Shown here: piece by piece, positions 32,853-46,365 of the stretch
Position numbering within the stretch: position 1 is the stretch's first letter
How the letters are laid out: every line of letters starts with the position of its first letter
Assembly (NCBI GenBank): GCA_000467715.1
Contig: AJFK01000142.1
Span: 1 to 64,000, forward strand
Source: Hysterium pulicare CBS 123377
Taxonomy: Eukaryota > Ascomycota > Dothideomycetes > Hysteriales > Hysteriaceae
Reading direction: 5' to 3'
Length of the DNA: 64,000 nucleotides
The notes under the pieces: generated by a model
Databases searched by the model: none
Seen by the model: only the letters and a program-made list of their open reading frames with translations
Told to the model about the DNA's origin: nothing
Program-made: the position numbers and the translations under genes

Positions 32853-35800
32853 ATGGATCTACAGCGCAAAGAATACCCAGCAATGCAGGCAAGTCTGACC
32901 TAGCATCCTTGATGGCATTCTACTCACCCCTCGTCTCTGTAGGAGGCCCTCGAGCCGTCGCAAGCTGTATCTGTCCTCAACGACCGAATGAGGCATGTTA
33001 GCAAGCTGAATGCCGAAATTGCCGACTGGTTACAGGTGGGTAGACTTCCAGGGATCGACTTTATATGGTGGCTTAAAAGTTGTGCAGGAACGGCGCAGGG
33101 TAGAGGAGCTCTACGTTCAAGGGCTGCGAAAATTGGCAAAGAAACATCCCCCCGATGAAGCTTCGGATCTTGGGTGAGTCAACCCATGGTTGAGCATATG
33201 CGACGAGTGCAATTGCTGACAGTGAGAATAGCATATTCTCTACTCCATGGCAAAAGATCGTTAGCTCCGCAGAAGCTCTCGCCGACTCCCACCATAAACT
33301 TGCCCAAAAGATCGAAGCCGATGTTGAACGACCACTCAGGGATTTCACCTCCTCCAATCGAGAAATACAGGGCATGTCTAATATGCTGGGAAACCTCACG
33401 GCTATGGCCAAGGAGATCGACGGCACCAGAAAAAAAGTGGACAAATTGGAGGACAAGGGCACAAAAGCTGCTGCGGAAAAGGTCGCGACCGCAAGGTCTG
33501 AACTGGAAAATGCCGAGTCACAATGGAAGTCACAAGCGCCCTTTGTATTCGAAAATCTTCAGGCCGTGGACGAAAGCAGGCTCAACCATCTGCGCGATGT
33601 TCTCACCCAGTTCCAAACGCACGAGGTCGATCAAGTAGAGAGAAATAGAGTCAGTGCGGAAGAGACTTTAAACGTGCTACTCAACGTTGAAACAGCCGAC
33701 GAAATCAAGACTTTTGCCTTGAGAACGCAGACTGGCAGACCGAGGTTGCAATCTTCTGGGCGCAAGAATAGTAGCATGAGCACTCCATCACGAAACTTAG
33801 CACCTCCTCCTGCGACTCCTTCAATCCATACTGATGATAAGTCGAGTCAGAAAAGTGGTTCTGGTATATAAATCCCCCAGATAGACCCGATGTACTCACT
33901 AACAGCTGCAAGTACAAGAACACAAGCAAGGTGGCCTCTCAAGCCTGAAGAGGCTCGGCACTGTGATAGGACGTCGACGACAGAGTACCCATCCATATGG
34001 CCGAGCCATATCTCCCGAAAGAAAATCATCCTCAAATCTTGGTGCCACATTCGGTGGGTTCGGTAAAGGCAAATCAAAAGAAGGAAATGCTTCTGCCTCG
34101 TCAGATCGACCGGTGTCTCCGGCGAGGAGACTATCCTTAACGCCTCGCATATCCGATGCTTCTGGCTCGCCAAAGCAAATTCGCCGATCCAGTAGCGATA
34201 AGCCGAATGGGTCTGCGCCGGAGACAAAAAGTGAACCGCCTTCCACCTCCGCTTTTGTGAATGGTGCGCCACAGCAAGATTCCATACCGGAGCTGCAGGA
34301 ACCTCTGCATCCGACGGTCGTTCCTAGTCCACAACCAGAGGTAGGCCCTGCATATATTTAGAATAGCCTTGTGGACGCCACTAAAAAGCACTTCAGCCCG
34401 AAAAGGATTCCGAAGGATATTCAGTGCCGCCGTCCGCAATCGATGCTATTTCTCAAGCGGAACGAGAAGCAAGCATGTGAGTGCACATACTTTCTACGGT
34501 TCCTCAACTTTGACTCACTATTTCAGTGCGACCGAGAACGCGCCCCCTCAATTCAAGGTAGATATTCGGAATGCGCCAATTCAAGAGGAAGATGGAGATG
34601 CAGAGACTGCTTTGGCGAATATGGCGAATACACTGCGGGCTGTATGAAACCATTCCTTTCCATGTTTATAGTTTGTGGGCTAACTTCCATTTAGCAAGCC
34701 GCGCCTACAAAAAGATCTGGTACGCTCAGAGGTCGACGAGACGTTCGAAACACAATATTTGTCCCAAACCCGCAGACACCAGAATTAACAAGTATAGGAG
34801 AGACATCAGTTCCTCCGATTCCTGCTCCCACATCAAACCAAATTTCCCCACCTTCTCCTCCTCCAACGAGCCAAGCACCACAGTCGCCTCTATTTAAACT
34901 AGCACATCGACACACTTTGCTGTCTGATGACCACGCAGCTTCCGATACGCAATCCGTCCGATCTGGTCGTTCGCTCAGCAGCTCCGCCAGCACTACGATA
35001 AGACATCCGGACATGCACGATCCTGGCTTGAACTCTTCTCTGGTCGAAACTGTGAGTGCGTGGTTTGAGCACGGTAATGTCACAAAATCTATGGTTATTG
35101 GACAGGTGGCTCTGGCATACAACCCACTGGATCTTTCGACTCCATTTGGAACCGACAGCATACGCTTAGAAAATTTCCCTATATTAGAGAAGGTTGCGCC
35201 TAACCCTGCGTTTATCGAGCAAATTCCGGACACTCCAGGGAACTATATCGTTGACCTTTCGAAAATCACCAAGACCTCCGTGGCATTCCATTATCAAGTT
35301 CATATTGACAACAGCAATTTAGCTGAATTTGCGCCGTTATCTCTCTCACCAGCCTGGAAGATCGAGGCCACTCAAGTATCTGCTCTCTTAAGCTACTCCT
35401 TGAATCCAAGTTTCACAATACCTACCGGCACGAGTGTTACCCTTCGTAATGTGGTTTTGATCCTCCGGCTTGAACCAGGAGTCAAAACCACGAATTGCCA
35501 AAGCAAGCCCGTAGGGACTTTCGCCCGCGACAAAGGGTTAATTTATTGGCGACTGGGCGATGTCACGCTCTCTCGCGACCAGCCAGCGCAACAAATTCGA
35601 GCGCGTTTTTTCACAGAGGGTGAAGCTAAGCCCGGAAATGCTGAAGCCAGATGGGAGATCAGCGGCGAGCATGCGTCGGGGTTGGGCAGTGGGCTCAACG
35701 TTAGTCGAATGACGCAGGAAGAGAGAAAGGCCGAGGGTGAATCGGATCCGTTTGCAGATGCGGATGAAAATGCGGTGCCTGCGAGCCCTGCGATTACGTG

Positions 35801-35855
35801 GAAGGAGGTTGCGAGCGTGAGGCGCATATCCAGCGGTACATACCTGGCTGCATAG
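32853..35855 (+). CDS. syp1: Syp1/FCHo-type F-BAR and mu-homology endocytic protein
   Basis: Early endocytic adaptor that bends membrane and recruits cargo at actin patches. Exons 32853-32888, 32943-33035, 33088-33173, 33232-33863, 33913-34340, 34397-34476, 34527-34641 and 34695-35855 give 876 residues. The F-BAR domain occupies about 1-265 (QAVSVLNDRMRHVSKLNAE, ERRRVEELYVQGLRKLAK, then long coiled coil). The middle is a disordered Ser/Pro region with SSLKRLGTVIGRRRQ and RGRRDVRNTIFVPNPQ. The C-terminal mu-homology domain spans about 610-870 (SLVETVSAWFEHGNVTKSMV; LSLSPAWKIEATQVSALLSY). Intron 1 appears to use a GC donor (CAG|GCAAGT). Intron 4 is placed at the downstream acceptor 33912 to keep frame; exons 6 and 7 are recovered by family similarity. 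Confidence 0.88.
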
Positions 35856-37394
35856 ATCAGGAATCATATTAGGCTGGAAGGGACCGATATTACTATTGCA
35901 AATTCGTGCTAGATGAGCATTTAAAGTTGGGTCTGAGCAAACTGGATTGGATACATTCACTGTAGATAGCCATTTCTAGGTAAAGATTTTGTAACACTGG
36001 CGGAATACCATCTTGCTAAGCAACTATCCCTTCTTGTTAGCCCTCCCATTCTTGTAGTGCCTAGACAAGCTGTTCGGCCTCACGTGGCCTTCCAAGGTTC
36101 CTCCGACTCAAGTTGAGCCTCCTCATTCCACTATGGAACATGGCATGCTAAGCGCACAGCCGGTCTGAAATATGGAAGACTAATCGGGCGTCTCCCGAAC
36201 AACGTGCTCGGGAGCTACGAGCAGGTGGTACGATGGGAATCGATGCCGGCCAATCCGATGCCAGCTGTTTTTTAACACGCTAACCTCAAGCAGCGTACAC
36301 AGATGGGTTGACTTTCCAGATTGGATACCTTGAGACGGTAGATTTATAGAATGTCATTGTGTCGAGGTAGACAGCTCAGCAGACTATGAGTTCAACTAAG
36401 GATGGCATGTCCGCGCTGTAAAGCACACGTCATTTGTTCTCCGCATCGCGCCTCAAAAACCCTCACCGCCGTAGAGACTGCACGCTGAGCCCTGTCGAAT
36501 TGTTGGCCGTAACAGCTACCAGCAGTGTCAGTCAGCAAAAGCAAATCTGGCAGCAGGAACAGCAGAAAAGGGTGAACCGTAATCAGCAGTATATGTACCT
36601 CAATTTATATGAGGCCGATGCGTTGAGATTTGGACGGCTGCACTACTCATATTGCCACGGTGTGCGGCGTGAGGCGAGTCAAAGATTCCACAAGTAGATT
36701 GGGTCTCTCGCTTCACGACGCCCTGCTTTCGAGACATGCCACAGAGCCTTGGCTGACGTAGCCTCCCCAGCCTTTTCACTCCCTTTGCCCTGAGGATGAA
36801 GGTGAAGGTGCGCTGGGAGACTTGAAGCCCTCTGTTCGGGGGGCAATTGGTGGGCACAGCGCCTCTCTGACCTTCGAGCATTCCTAAAGGGGCCTCAAGT
36901 TGAAGCTATCGTCAGTCCGTCCAGCGGTCGCAGTCCATCTGCGGCTCATGCAGCCTCTTGCGTCTGGGCGTCTCCAGCTGCGGTCCCCTTAACCCATGGC
37001 AAGCCCATCACGCATCATCATCGGAGGACAGGCCAGCGAAAATGCTGCTAGCATGTTCACCCTCCAGACGCCTACTTACTAACATGCGCTCCCTGTGCTA
37101 GCTAGCAATCGCCCTCGTTCTGGCATCTCTGTTGCCTGTGCCTCTACCTTTTTGTTTGGTGCTCGCCCTTCGCGACCACTTTGACCACCGTCGCGTTGCT
37201 GGTCCTCTGGCCGTCTGCTTGCCCTGCCCTACGTCATAAATTGTGGACACCAGCTTGTGCACCTCCCTCAGGAGTGCGACAGCGTCACCAAGCCACACAA
37301 AAGCCTCCTGCCAGATGTGCTGACCTAAAACCCTCTGCTTCATCCTTCTGAAGTCATCCGTCTTCAGCAGGGGAGGGAGGAGCAAGGGGGAGCA
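35856..37394. other. Intergenic and long leader of the histidine kinase gene
   Basis: About 1.5 kb without a supported gene. A CACGTG core lies at 36081-36086. The part from 37100 to 37394 is pyrimidine-rich and probably the transcribed leader of the kinase; several small upstream ATG frames occur there, for instance at 36434. Confidence 0.4.
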
Positions 37395-40300
37395 ATGAAT
37401 AGACCGCCACTGCAATCGCCGAAATCTTCGAGGCCACCCCAGGGCACAAATGTCACAGCAGATCCCCATTCACCATCAGAAGCACCCCAGCCTCTATCAA
37501 ACCCTCGCCCATCGCTCCAACGCCTAACCAAAAGCCTGCCTACAGGCCAACAAACGACGCTCAGAAGCACACCTAGTGATCCTGCACCAACGCAGCATGA
37601 TGAGGGCTCTGCGGACATCGATATAAGCAAATCCGCCAGGGAAGGCAGTGCGAAATTTAGCGGTGACCGTCCGGCAGAGCAGATGGTGAAAGGAAAGGCA
37701 TCGCCGGATGAGGTCGAGGTGGAGAGGTTGCGCCAGCTACAGTTGAAAATGTTACAACAGCAACAACGTGTGCGGATGAGCCCATCCAACGCAGGAGGTA
37801 GTCCCGGGGCTCTAGGTGCACGAAGGGTGTCACCCATTAAGGAAGAAACGCCATCAGGATTGTCTCCTACACTTGAGGCCTCGTTCAGCACCCCTCTACC
37901 GACCGGGCAGACTACATCGACCGAATCTACCGAATCCTCCAAGACCATCCGCGGAAGCGTCCCTCCAACACCAGCGAATCCACCCATACGCACCCCATCT
38001 TATCCCTTTCCAGTAGTTCCAGGTACACCAAGGGTTTGGTCATCGTCATTCCACCAACCCTTTACCAGCTTGTCGCCCACTGTCTCCGCAATGCAAACCA
38101 AGGACTTGAAGACGCCAAGAGAGAGGATCGTTTCAGGATCAAGCACGCCGACTGCATCGATGAGTACTTTTGCCCCCGGCGAACTGAGTCGGCATAACTC
38201 GGTTATAGAGGACCCTCGCTACCCGTCCCCGAGTCTTTACGACTTAACGCTGCTTCTTGGATCGGAGCCTGGACTGAAAGCATGGTGGAATACGGTCACA
38301 TCCATCATGCGGGACTGGTATGGCGCAGAGCGGGCAACCCTCGCCGTACCAGCAGATGCGTCGGATATTGAAAACGTTCCGTGGGGACAGAAGACGACTT
38401 TCAACATTGCTGGTCAAGATGTCGTCAAGCAATCTCAGGGATATCACGATGTCGGAAGGAGTCAGTCCCAATACGCCCAAGCACTTGAAGCCAAGGACGA
38501 AGAATCGGTGAGCCAAGATGCCTTTTCTTCATCGTCATTTCTTAAGCCAATGGAGAGGCCGAAACTCGCGTCGCGACATTCGTTCGCAGGACACGAGCGT
38601 CAAAGAAAAGATACAACTCTAGAGAACACAGGCACAGGATTAACAATGAGGCCTCGTGGTCCCCAGAGGACAGCAAGTCATGCCCCCAGTTCGTTTCTTC
38701 GAGGCGAACATCCGTTGCGTCAAGTTTCGCCAGTTGGATTCGACGGCACCTCGTTTCTGCATAGCACACCCTTGAAAGACGCTTCCTTTAGTGATCCCGA
38801 GTTCTCGAGCGTGGGAGGTGATCTAGCGACAGGACCTCATAGTGCCGTTTTCCCGGTCTTACGAGCCCTCGACCATGAAGCTGATGCTCTTATTGACAAC
38901 TCTGGGATCAATCGGGTATTGGAAAGAGGCAAGTTAGTCACGCTAACTAGAGACTATTCTCCATCACTGAATGTATCACGGAAAAGCTCGATGGATGAAC
39001 CGGAAGACCAACATGGCAAGTCCAGCGGAAAACATGCAGCCGTACTGTCCCAGGAGCCTCCCAAGCCCACTGCGATAAGTAGTCGGTCTGGCAATATGGC
39101 GAACCGGTTCACTAGAGATTTTGGTGAGACCAATGTGCAACCTCATTACGAGGAGTACGAGCAGTTCCCTACTTCGCCTTGGGCGCAGTCTCCAGCACCC
39201 TCTCCTGCCGTTCAAAACGATCCGAGCGAAAACCCGTTCTTCTCTGGCAACGTGGACGAAGATACATTCAATCCTTCTGGTTCATCACAGGACTATTCGC
39301 AGTTCGGTTTGGTAGAAGCTATTGGAGTTGACAAAGCGAGCACAGTGACGCATATTCCCCTGATACACCCGATTTTATCACAGATCATGCAATCCCAAGA
39401 GACAAGCACACCGTCCCAGACCCCCACGATGTCACGAAGAGTCTCGGGAATGTCACCCGCTCCTCAGTCTTCAAAAAGCGACTTTCAAAGAAAGGCGCCT
39501 ATTGCCATACTTTCCATACTATCCACAACTGTCCCATACCCGCAAAATCTCACCAACTCTCTCAAACTTCTTGGGCCACATCTTGCTACCTCTTTCTCGA
39601 ATGCAACGCAATATACAAACGCACACAACCAAGCTGTGGGCGCCAGTCATCGTCGATATCCGTCGGGCCACCAAGTTGGATTTGCCGCGATGTCCGATCA
39701 GCATAGCCTTGATGAGTTACTTGACCTTGATCTCGAGAGCATGGCTGGTTCGGCAGCCGGTAGTATGACGAGTCCATCAGATTATTCTGGTCGGTCAAGG
39801 CAGAGTCCAGGTGGATCATTGGGTGGCACTCCTGGCTGGGATCCTTCATACATGGGGTTCTCAAGCAGACATTCCGTAGGTGGGACACCGGCACATATCT
39901 CAGGCTCCGAAGTAATCGAGAGCTATTTTGATGCCAAGAAAAAGCCGACAATGGCTACTCCTACTCCTTCCTCACACCCGCACCAGGAGCAAGGGGCACG
40001 GAAGACTGAAAAGCGAGCTCCAAGACGGACAAGCACGGTTACAGGACGCGTGGAGGACGACGTGATCACACCACGAAGTGAACAGCAACCAGCCGCACGA
40101 TCTGCAGGACAGGATGACATATTAAGCCAGAACATACTTTCTGCACAACCTGTTTCCCCAAGAAGGCCACAAATGGCACGTGCACAGCCTCCACAACCAG
40201 TTGTTGATCGTCGGCCTCATTCATTATTGCATTCGTATGGCGCAGACTTCAGCTCCTCTTTTCAATCACTCCCTACTGCGACTACCCCTGGTGCTCGGAT

Positions 40301-43300
40301 ACCTGCGCCTCCTCAAGGTCCCACGCGGAGTGCATCAGTCACAGATGCTCTCAATATGCCACCGCCTTCAGAAAATCTTCTCAGGACTATCATCGATTCT
40401 CTACCAGTGCAAATTTTCACAGCTCTCCCTGCCACTGGAACTTTGACTTGGGTCAACTCGAAATTCCTTGTGTACAGAGGCCAGGAGTCGCGACAAGTCC
40501 TTGAAGACCCATGGGAAGCCATACATGAAGAAGACCAGGACTCGTATTTGGAGCAGTGGAATAAATGCCTGCGGACAGGTCAACAACTTCAGGCGAAAGT
40601 GCGCTTGAAGCGTTTCGACAACACTTATCGCTGGTTTTACGTGCGAGTGGCTCCACTTAGAAACAAGCGACAAGAGATTGTTCATTGGATTGGTACGAAT
40701 ATGGATTTCCACGAACAGCATCAAGCCGAGCTCAATTTAGTTCGGCAACAAGAGACAGCAGCCTCGGAAGCCAAGTATCGAGCGCTAGCAAATTCAAGCC
40801 CTCAAGTCGTATTCGTGGTTTCGAACAAACGTGGACTTACTTTTTGCAATTCACAGTGGACTACATTTTCTGGCCAGACGGAAGCTCAAGCTCTTGGTAC
40901 TGGATTCTTGGAGCACGTACATCCAGACGATGTGCCAAAGTGCAGACTGCCTGAATTGAACAAGGATGGTTCAACCCCCACCAACGTACCTACTTCACTA
41001 CCTCCTGACCGTACTCGACAAGAATCACCATCTTCTGATGAGTCTTCGGAGACGGAGAGGATGGTAACTAGTCCTGGCAGCTCGTCTCCAGAAACGATGG
41101 AAATGCCGCAGGCGAAACTGTCGAAATTGGCCGGCCAAGGCATTCTGAAGGTGACGAAAGACGCGGACGGGCGGTCATCATACTCGACCGAGGTCAGACT
41201 TCGATCCAAAGACGGTAATTACCGCTGGTACCTTGTCAGGATATTATTGGAAAATTCCATTCCATCCAAACAAAACGGCGAGGAAACTTGGTACGGAACC
41301 GCTACCGATATAAACGATCACAAACTGCTCGAACAGACTCTAAAAGAAACCATGGATTCTAAGTCAAGATTCTTGAGTAATATGTCTCACGAGATACGGA
41401 CACCACTCAATGGTATCTCGGGCATGGTGAACTTTCTGCTTGACAGTTCGTTAAGCGCCGAGCAGCTCGAACATATCAATATCATTAAATCAAGCACTGA
41501 CAGTCTTCTCAACCTCATCAACGACATCCTTGACCTATCAAAGGTCGAAGCTGGCATGATAAAGCTTTCAATGGACTGGCTTCATATCCCCTCTCTTCTT
41601 GAAGAGGTCAATGATTTGAATATGGGTCTTGCTATTCAAAAAGGGCTCGAGCTAAATTACCTCGTGGAAGAAGACGTGCCGTCAATGGTGAAAGGGGACA
41701 AATTCCGCTTACGACAAGTCCTGTTGAACATCGTTGGCAACGCAATCAAGTTTACTCAAAGGGGCGAGATCTTCGTTCGATGTCGACTTAGCAGTCCTGA
41801 TAGAGGTACTATGCTGAAAACGGACGAAACCCTGATTCAATTCGAGGTCATTGACACGGGAGGCGGCTTCAGTGAGGAAGAAGCGCAATTCCTGTTCAAG
41901 CGCTTCAGTCAAATCGATGCAAGTAGTACCAGACAACATGGTGGTACAGGTCTTGGACTGGCAATCTCAATGCAGTTCGTCGAGCTGCACGGTGGCAAAA
42001 TGGACGCCAGAAGTGCCCCTGGGAAAGGATCGACCTTTTTCTTTACCATCAAATTTGGCTTACCTACTGAGGATGATCATCCGCCACCTGAAGCTATGAC
42101 GCCTTCCAGTCAAACTCCGGGAACACCCATGATGGAACCGGTAGCAGCAGGCCCACCGCTGTCTGCTCATTCTATTGCAATGCAAAAGCTCGTTCAATCT
42201 CCATCAAAGATGAGCCCTCGGCAGGAACGCCAATCTAGCGAATCATCAGAACAAGGCAATCCAATCAAGTCACCTGCGCCAAGTTATTCCTCGGGAAAAT
42301 CCCGCGATTCACCTTCACTCTCGTCGGGCAGCTCAGATCCTTCGATATACACGGGACGAACGAGTATGCGTTCGGAACGCTCGTCCGCTTCCTCTTATGT
42401 TCCCGAGCCGTCTTTGCCTAATGAGTCGCAAATCAAGCTCGCACTACCAACACAACGACATCACAGCATCAAGAATAATGTATCAGATGTATCAGTTGAG
42501 TCGAATGAGTCCACTGAAACCGTGATACCTCCGCCCATTCAGCGAAGCATGTCACCCCTTGGAAGCGCATTGCAACCTCCCATGTATTCCATCTTGGTCG
42601 TCTGCCCCCTCGTCTACAGTAGAGAAGCGACTGTGAGACATATCAAAATGACGCTTCCCAAGGCAATTCCCCATCAGATAACGGCGCAATCGAGCTTACT
42701 GGAAGCCCAAAAGATGATTGGAGGAGATGATCCCGTGCTCTTTACGCATGTCGTTCTAGTGTTGCACGAATCATTGGACGTCATTGCGATCATGGATCAA
42801 ATTTACAATTCTGCTGCTCATTCATCGACATCGATCGTCATTATCTCTGATCCAGCGCAGAAAAAAGAAATAATGAACAGCGCACCTGGCTACGACTATG
42901 ATAAACTCGTGATAGAACGGCGGCTTCGGTTCATCTATCGACCTCTGAAACCGTCAAAGTTTGCAATCATATTCGACCCTCAAAAGGAGCGAGAGTCGAG
43001 TACCGATCGCAATCAGGATAGTGCGCAGCAGGTTGCGGTCAGCCAGAAGCTGGTATTTGAGGATCTAAAGAGACGCCTAGGCAACAAGGGGCATAAGGTT
43101 TTGCTGGTCGAGGATAATCATATCAACCAAACGGTCAGTTTGCCTATCCTATGTTCTTAGAAGCCTCCTAATACCGTCGTAGGTGATATTAAAATTCCTT
43201 GCGAAAATTTCCGTCGAGACGGAGATTGCACTGGATGGTGTCCAATGTACTGATAAAGTCTTCTCCAAACCGCCCGGATACTACTCAATCATCCTTGTAA

Positions 43301-43618
43301 GTCATCCTCTATAGCCATTCGTATCAATACACTGACCTTGGTAACCAGTGCGATCTTCATATGCCGAATAAAGATGGTTATCAAGCTTGCAAAGAGATCC
43401 GAAGATGGGAAAAGAGAAACAAATATCGCTATCTCCCCATCATAGCTCTCTCGGCCAACGTCCTGGGTGACGTATACGCCAAGTGCGCCGACGCCGGGTT
43501 TAATTCCTACGTCACCAAGCCGGTCGAGTTCAAAGAACTTTCCTTGGTGATGATCAAATTTTTGGATCCAGTGGACCCTTCGAAACCTCATGAGTTTATG
43601 CGTCCTCGGAAGTCATGA
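37395..43618 (+). CDS. Hybrid histidine kinase with GAF-like, two PAS, HisKA, HATPase and receiver domains
   Basis: Cytosolic sensor of the fungal two-component phosphorelay that ends in Ypd1 and the HOG/Skn7 pathways. Three exons (37395-43133, 43183-43296, 43349-43618) give 2040 residues. The long Ser/Pro-rich N terminus contains a conserved, possibly GAF-like block at about 277-325 (SPSLYDLTLLLGSEPG, WYGAERATLAVP). Two PAS/PAC domains begin near 992 (LLRTIIDSLPVQIF) and 1124 (KYRALANSSPQVVF). Phospho-acceptor His1332 lies in MSHEIRTPLNG. ATPase boxes: N near 1445 (NIVGNAIKFT), G1 DTGGGFS near 1487, G2 GGTGLGLAI near 1516. The receiver has the acidic start LLVEDNHINQT, phospho-acceptor Asp1953 in CDLHMPNKDG and Lys2008. 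Domain order suggests the class IV (Schizosaccharomyces Mak1-like) group; that class call is tentative. Confidence 0.9.
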
Positions 43619-44704
43619 GGTGGCTATTATCTACAAAACTTATCTTGATTATGTAGCATCAGCGACTTGGCGTTTTGGGATCGACTTTTATTCCTCGCGG
43701 TTACAGGATGGTTTAATGTTAATACGATACTCCGTGTAGCAAAGGATAGGCTGGATGGTTTGCATGGCGGGACGTACTTTTTCTGAATAATCCTGCTCTC
43801 GAGCTTTCTTAAGTAATCTTCTCACTATTCTTCACTTCAATGCAAAGCCTTTTGCCTCTTGTCTTACTGCATTTTGGAGAGCAGGTTGGGGAGGTAAATA
43901 GGTAACGTCTGGGATGCATCTGCATTTGGCGGTACATACCATGGGCAGCCGAGTGGGAGCGGTTGAAAACGACGAAAAGGCGTCCGTGATAGCTTAAGCA
44001 TATACTCACCAGGTCCGATCAACTTGATGGTTTTTTGATGAGATTGTGGGAGGGTTGGAATGGGTGGTAATGCGCATGCGGCTTCGCATTTGTGGACGAT
44101 GGGAAGCTGGATGGTTGGTACTTGGGTTGGACTGGGGAGCTTTTCTTCTCTGTACTTTTAAAATTTTACCAGATTCTTCGAAGGTGGGCTATCGTTAAAG
44201 GCATTTTGGATCGAGTTATTTGCGCTAGAACTATAATCTAAAAGGTTGATGAATTCATCACCGGCGCATATATTAGGTGGCTCGTGACGCTCAATAAATG
44301 AAGGGCCCTCGGCGCCTCCACAAGAGTGGCTAAGATCTACCCCTGCACCGCCCGCCTTCCACCTATCCACCACATTCACTGCCACTGTGTTTGCTTCCTC
44401 CTTCTTGATACCCCAATCCACAATACTTTGTATGCTCTGTTTAACAGGCCTTTTTTGAAGCTTTCCGCCGTTTTACTCTCGCTGTTCTAGGGGTTCGGCT
44501 GTTTTGTAACTCGTATTCTTGCCGAAGCGTTTCATATCGACCACCTACAGGGCACTTATCTGGGGTTTCTCCAACGTCCCTCAAGACTTTTACGCCAAGT
44601 CAATGATTTGATCTCTTACTTGAATCGCACCTATACTTCATACTTCTTCGAGGTAATCATACGGCGGTCGCCCGCCGTTACGACCTACTCAACTCTCGCC
44701 ACAG
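43619..44704. other. Intergenic spacer
   Basis: No supported gene. The minus-strand frames 43809-44009 and 44158-44421 show no family resemblance. The right end is the leader of the FKBP gene. Confidence 0.4.
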
Positions 44705-46365
44705 ATGCGGCCCTTCATCTCTCTCGGCGCGCTGCCGCTCTCTCTCACACTCCTCACACCTCTCGTCTCCGCGCAACTTGGCATCGAAGTTACTAAAGCC
44801 GTTGACTGCACCCGTAGAACTCAGGATGGTGATTTTATTTCTGTACACTATCGCGGTACACTGCAAACGGATGGAACAGAGTTCGATGCAAGTTACAACC
44901 GTGGCCAACCTTTTGAGTTTACTCTGGGCGCTGGACAGGTTATAAAAGGGTGGGACCAAGGGCTTTTAGGAATGTGCATAGGGGAGGGGAGGAAGTTGAC
45001 AATACCGCCGACTTTGGCCTATGGGAGTAGTAGGGTGGGGAAGATACCGGCTGGGTCGACTTTAAGTGGGTGCTTCTAATAGGGCTAATGAGTTATATGG
45101 GAGACTGACTGTACGCGCAGTTTTCGAAACAGAGCTTATGGGAATCGCAGGTGTGAAGGTAGAAGACGTTCCACCCAGACCTACAATTCAAACTCCACCA
45201 GAAACGACAGCAGAGAGTGTAGCGCCTACTTCACAGGCTTCGCCTCCTCAAACTTCAGAAATAGTACCTGCTTCCTCCGCAGTTGCTAAAACGAAACCCT
45301 CAACGATCCCAACCACGATAGCCAGCCCGATGGATGCAGATGAAAATAACGGCGAATGCAAGCTGTTGGGCTCGTTTGCACTACTCATTCAAGGCGCCCT
45401 TGGAATACTGGCTCTGTCCTCCCTGGTCTACAAAAGATGGAGGGAAACACCTCGACGACCTCTCAAGATTTGGTTCTTCGATGTGTCGAAGCAGGTCGTT
45501 GGGTCTGTTCTCCTACATTTGGCGAATCTGGTAATGTCGATGTTCTCTGCCGGGGATTTTGATCTTGCTGCAAAGACGAAGGCAGCACAGTTCGTCCAAA
45601 ACGAAAAAGGAGAACAGCCGAACCCTTGCTCATTTTATTTGCTCAACCTTGCTATTGATGTAAGTGCTCCCTGACGAGCTAGGATCCAGACCGGCCCTAA
45701 CGGTACTCTAGACAACTATCGGCATTCCTATCCTCGTTGTTCTCCTAAAGGTTTTCCACCGAGCGTTCCTCCTCACTCCCCTCGCCAGACCTGCGGAATC
45801 AATACGATCAGGCAACTACGGTCAACCAGCACGTACTACATGGTGGCTCAAGCAATGCATCATCTACTTCCTCGGCCTAATTGGTATGAAACTATGCGTC
45901 TTCGGCATTTTCCAGCTCCTCCCTTGGATCGCCTGGGTCGGCGACTGGGCACTACGATGGACCGAAGGCAACGAAGCTATCCAAATCACTTTTGTCATGT
46001 TCATTTTCCCATTGATCATGAATGCCCTTCAATACTGGATTATCGACAGCTTCATCAAGGACCCAGCTAGTGGCGAGGGCCACCGGCCCATCCCTACAAG
46101 CGAAGATACTGATGACGAAAGTGGTGATGAAGCGTGGCTTGAGCATAGACGACGTAGAAGACGGACAGACGATGATGAGGATAGCGACGTCGAAGCTGCG
46201 GCGACAGAGCCGCTTAAAGAGGCTAATCCAACAGCTGTTCCGATCAGAAGGAATAGTGGGAAGGGCAGAGAATATGATCCTGCCACTGATGGAGCATCTG
46301 GTAGTAGTGGGAGCGGGAGACCTGCTGGTAGCAGGGACAAGGAATTTAATGGGTCGAGTAGGTAG
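44705..46365 (+). CDS. FKBP peptidyl-prolyl isomerase fused to STIMATE/YPL162C-type membrane protein
   Basis: One open frame over three exons (44705-45065, 45121-45659, 45712-46365), 517 residues. Residues 1-23 form a signal peptide (ending PLVSA), followed by a complete FKBP domain at about 25-135: [30 protein letters not shown], split here as [15 protein letters not shown] and [14 protein letters not shown], then [27 protein letters not shown] and [12 protein letters not shown]. This is the FKBP2-like ER isomerase. A Ser/Thr/Pro linker (about 136-190) runs without a stop into a multi-pass protein of the vacuolar membrane/STIMATE family: [63 protein letters not shown] and [20 protein letters not shown]. 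It ends in an acidic and Arg-rich tail. The two halves are usually separate genes. Confidence 0.8.

Noticed and set aside
37364-37993. 209-codon minus-strand frame
   Set aside because: Shadow of the histidine kinase N terminus.
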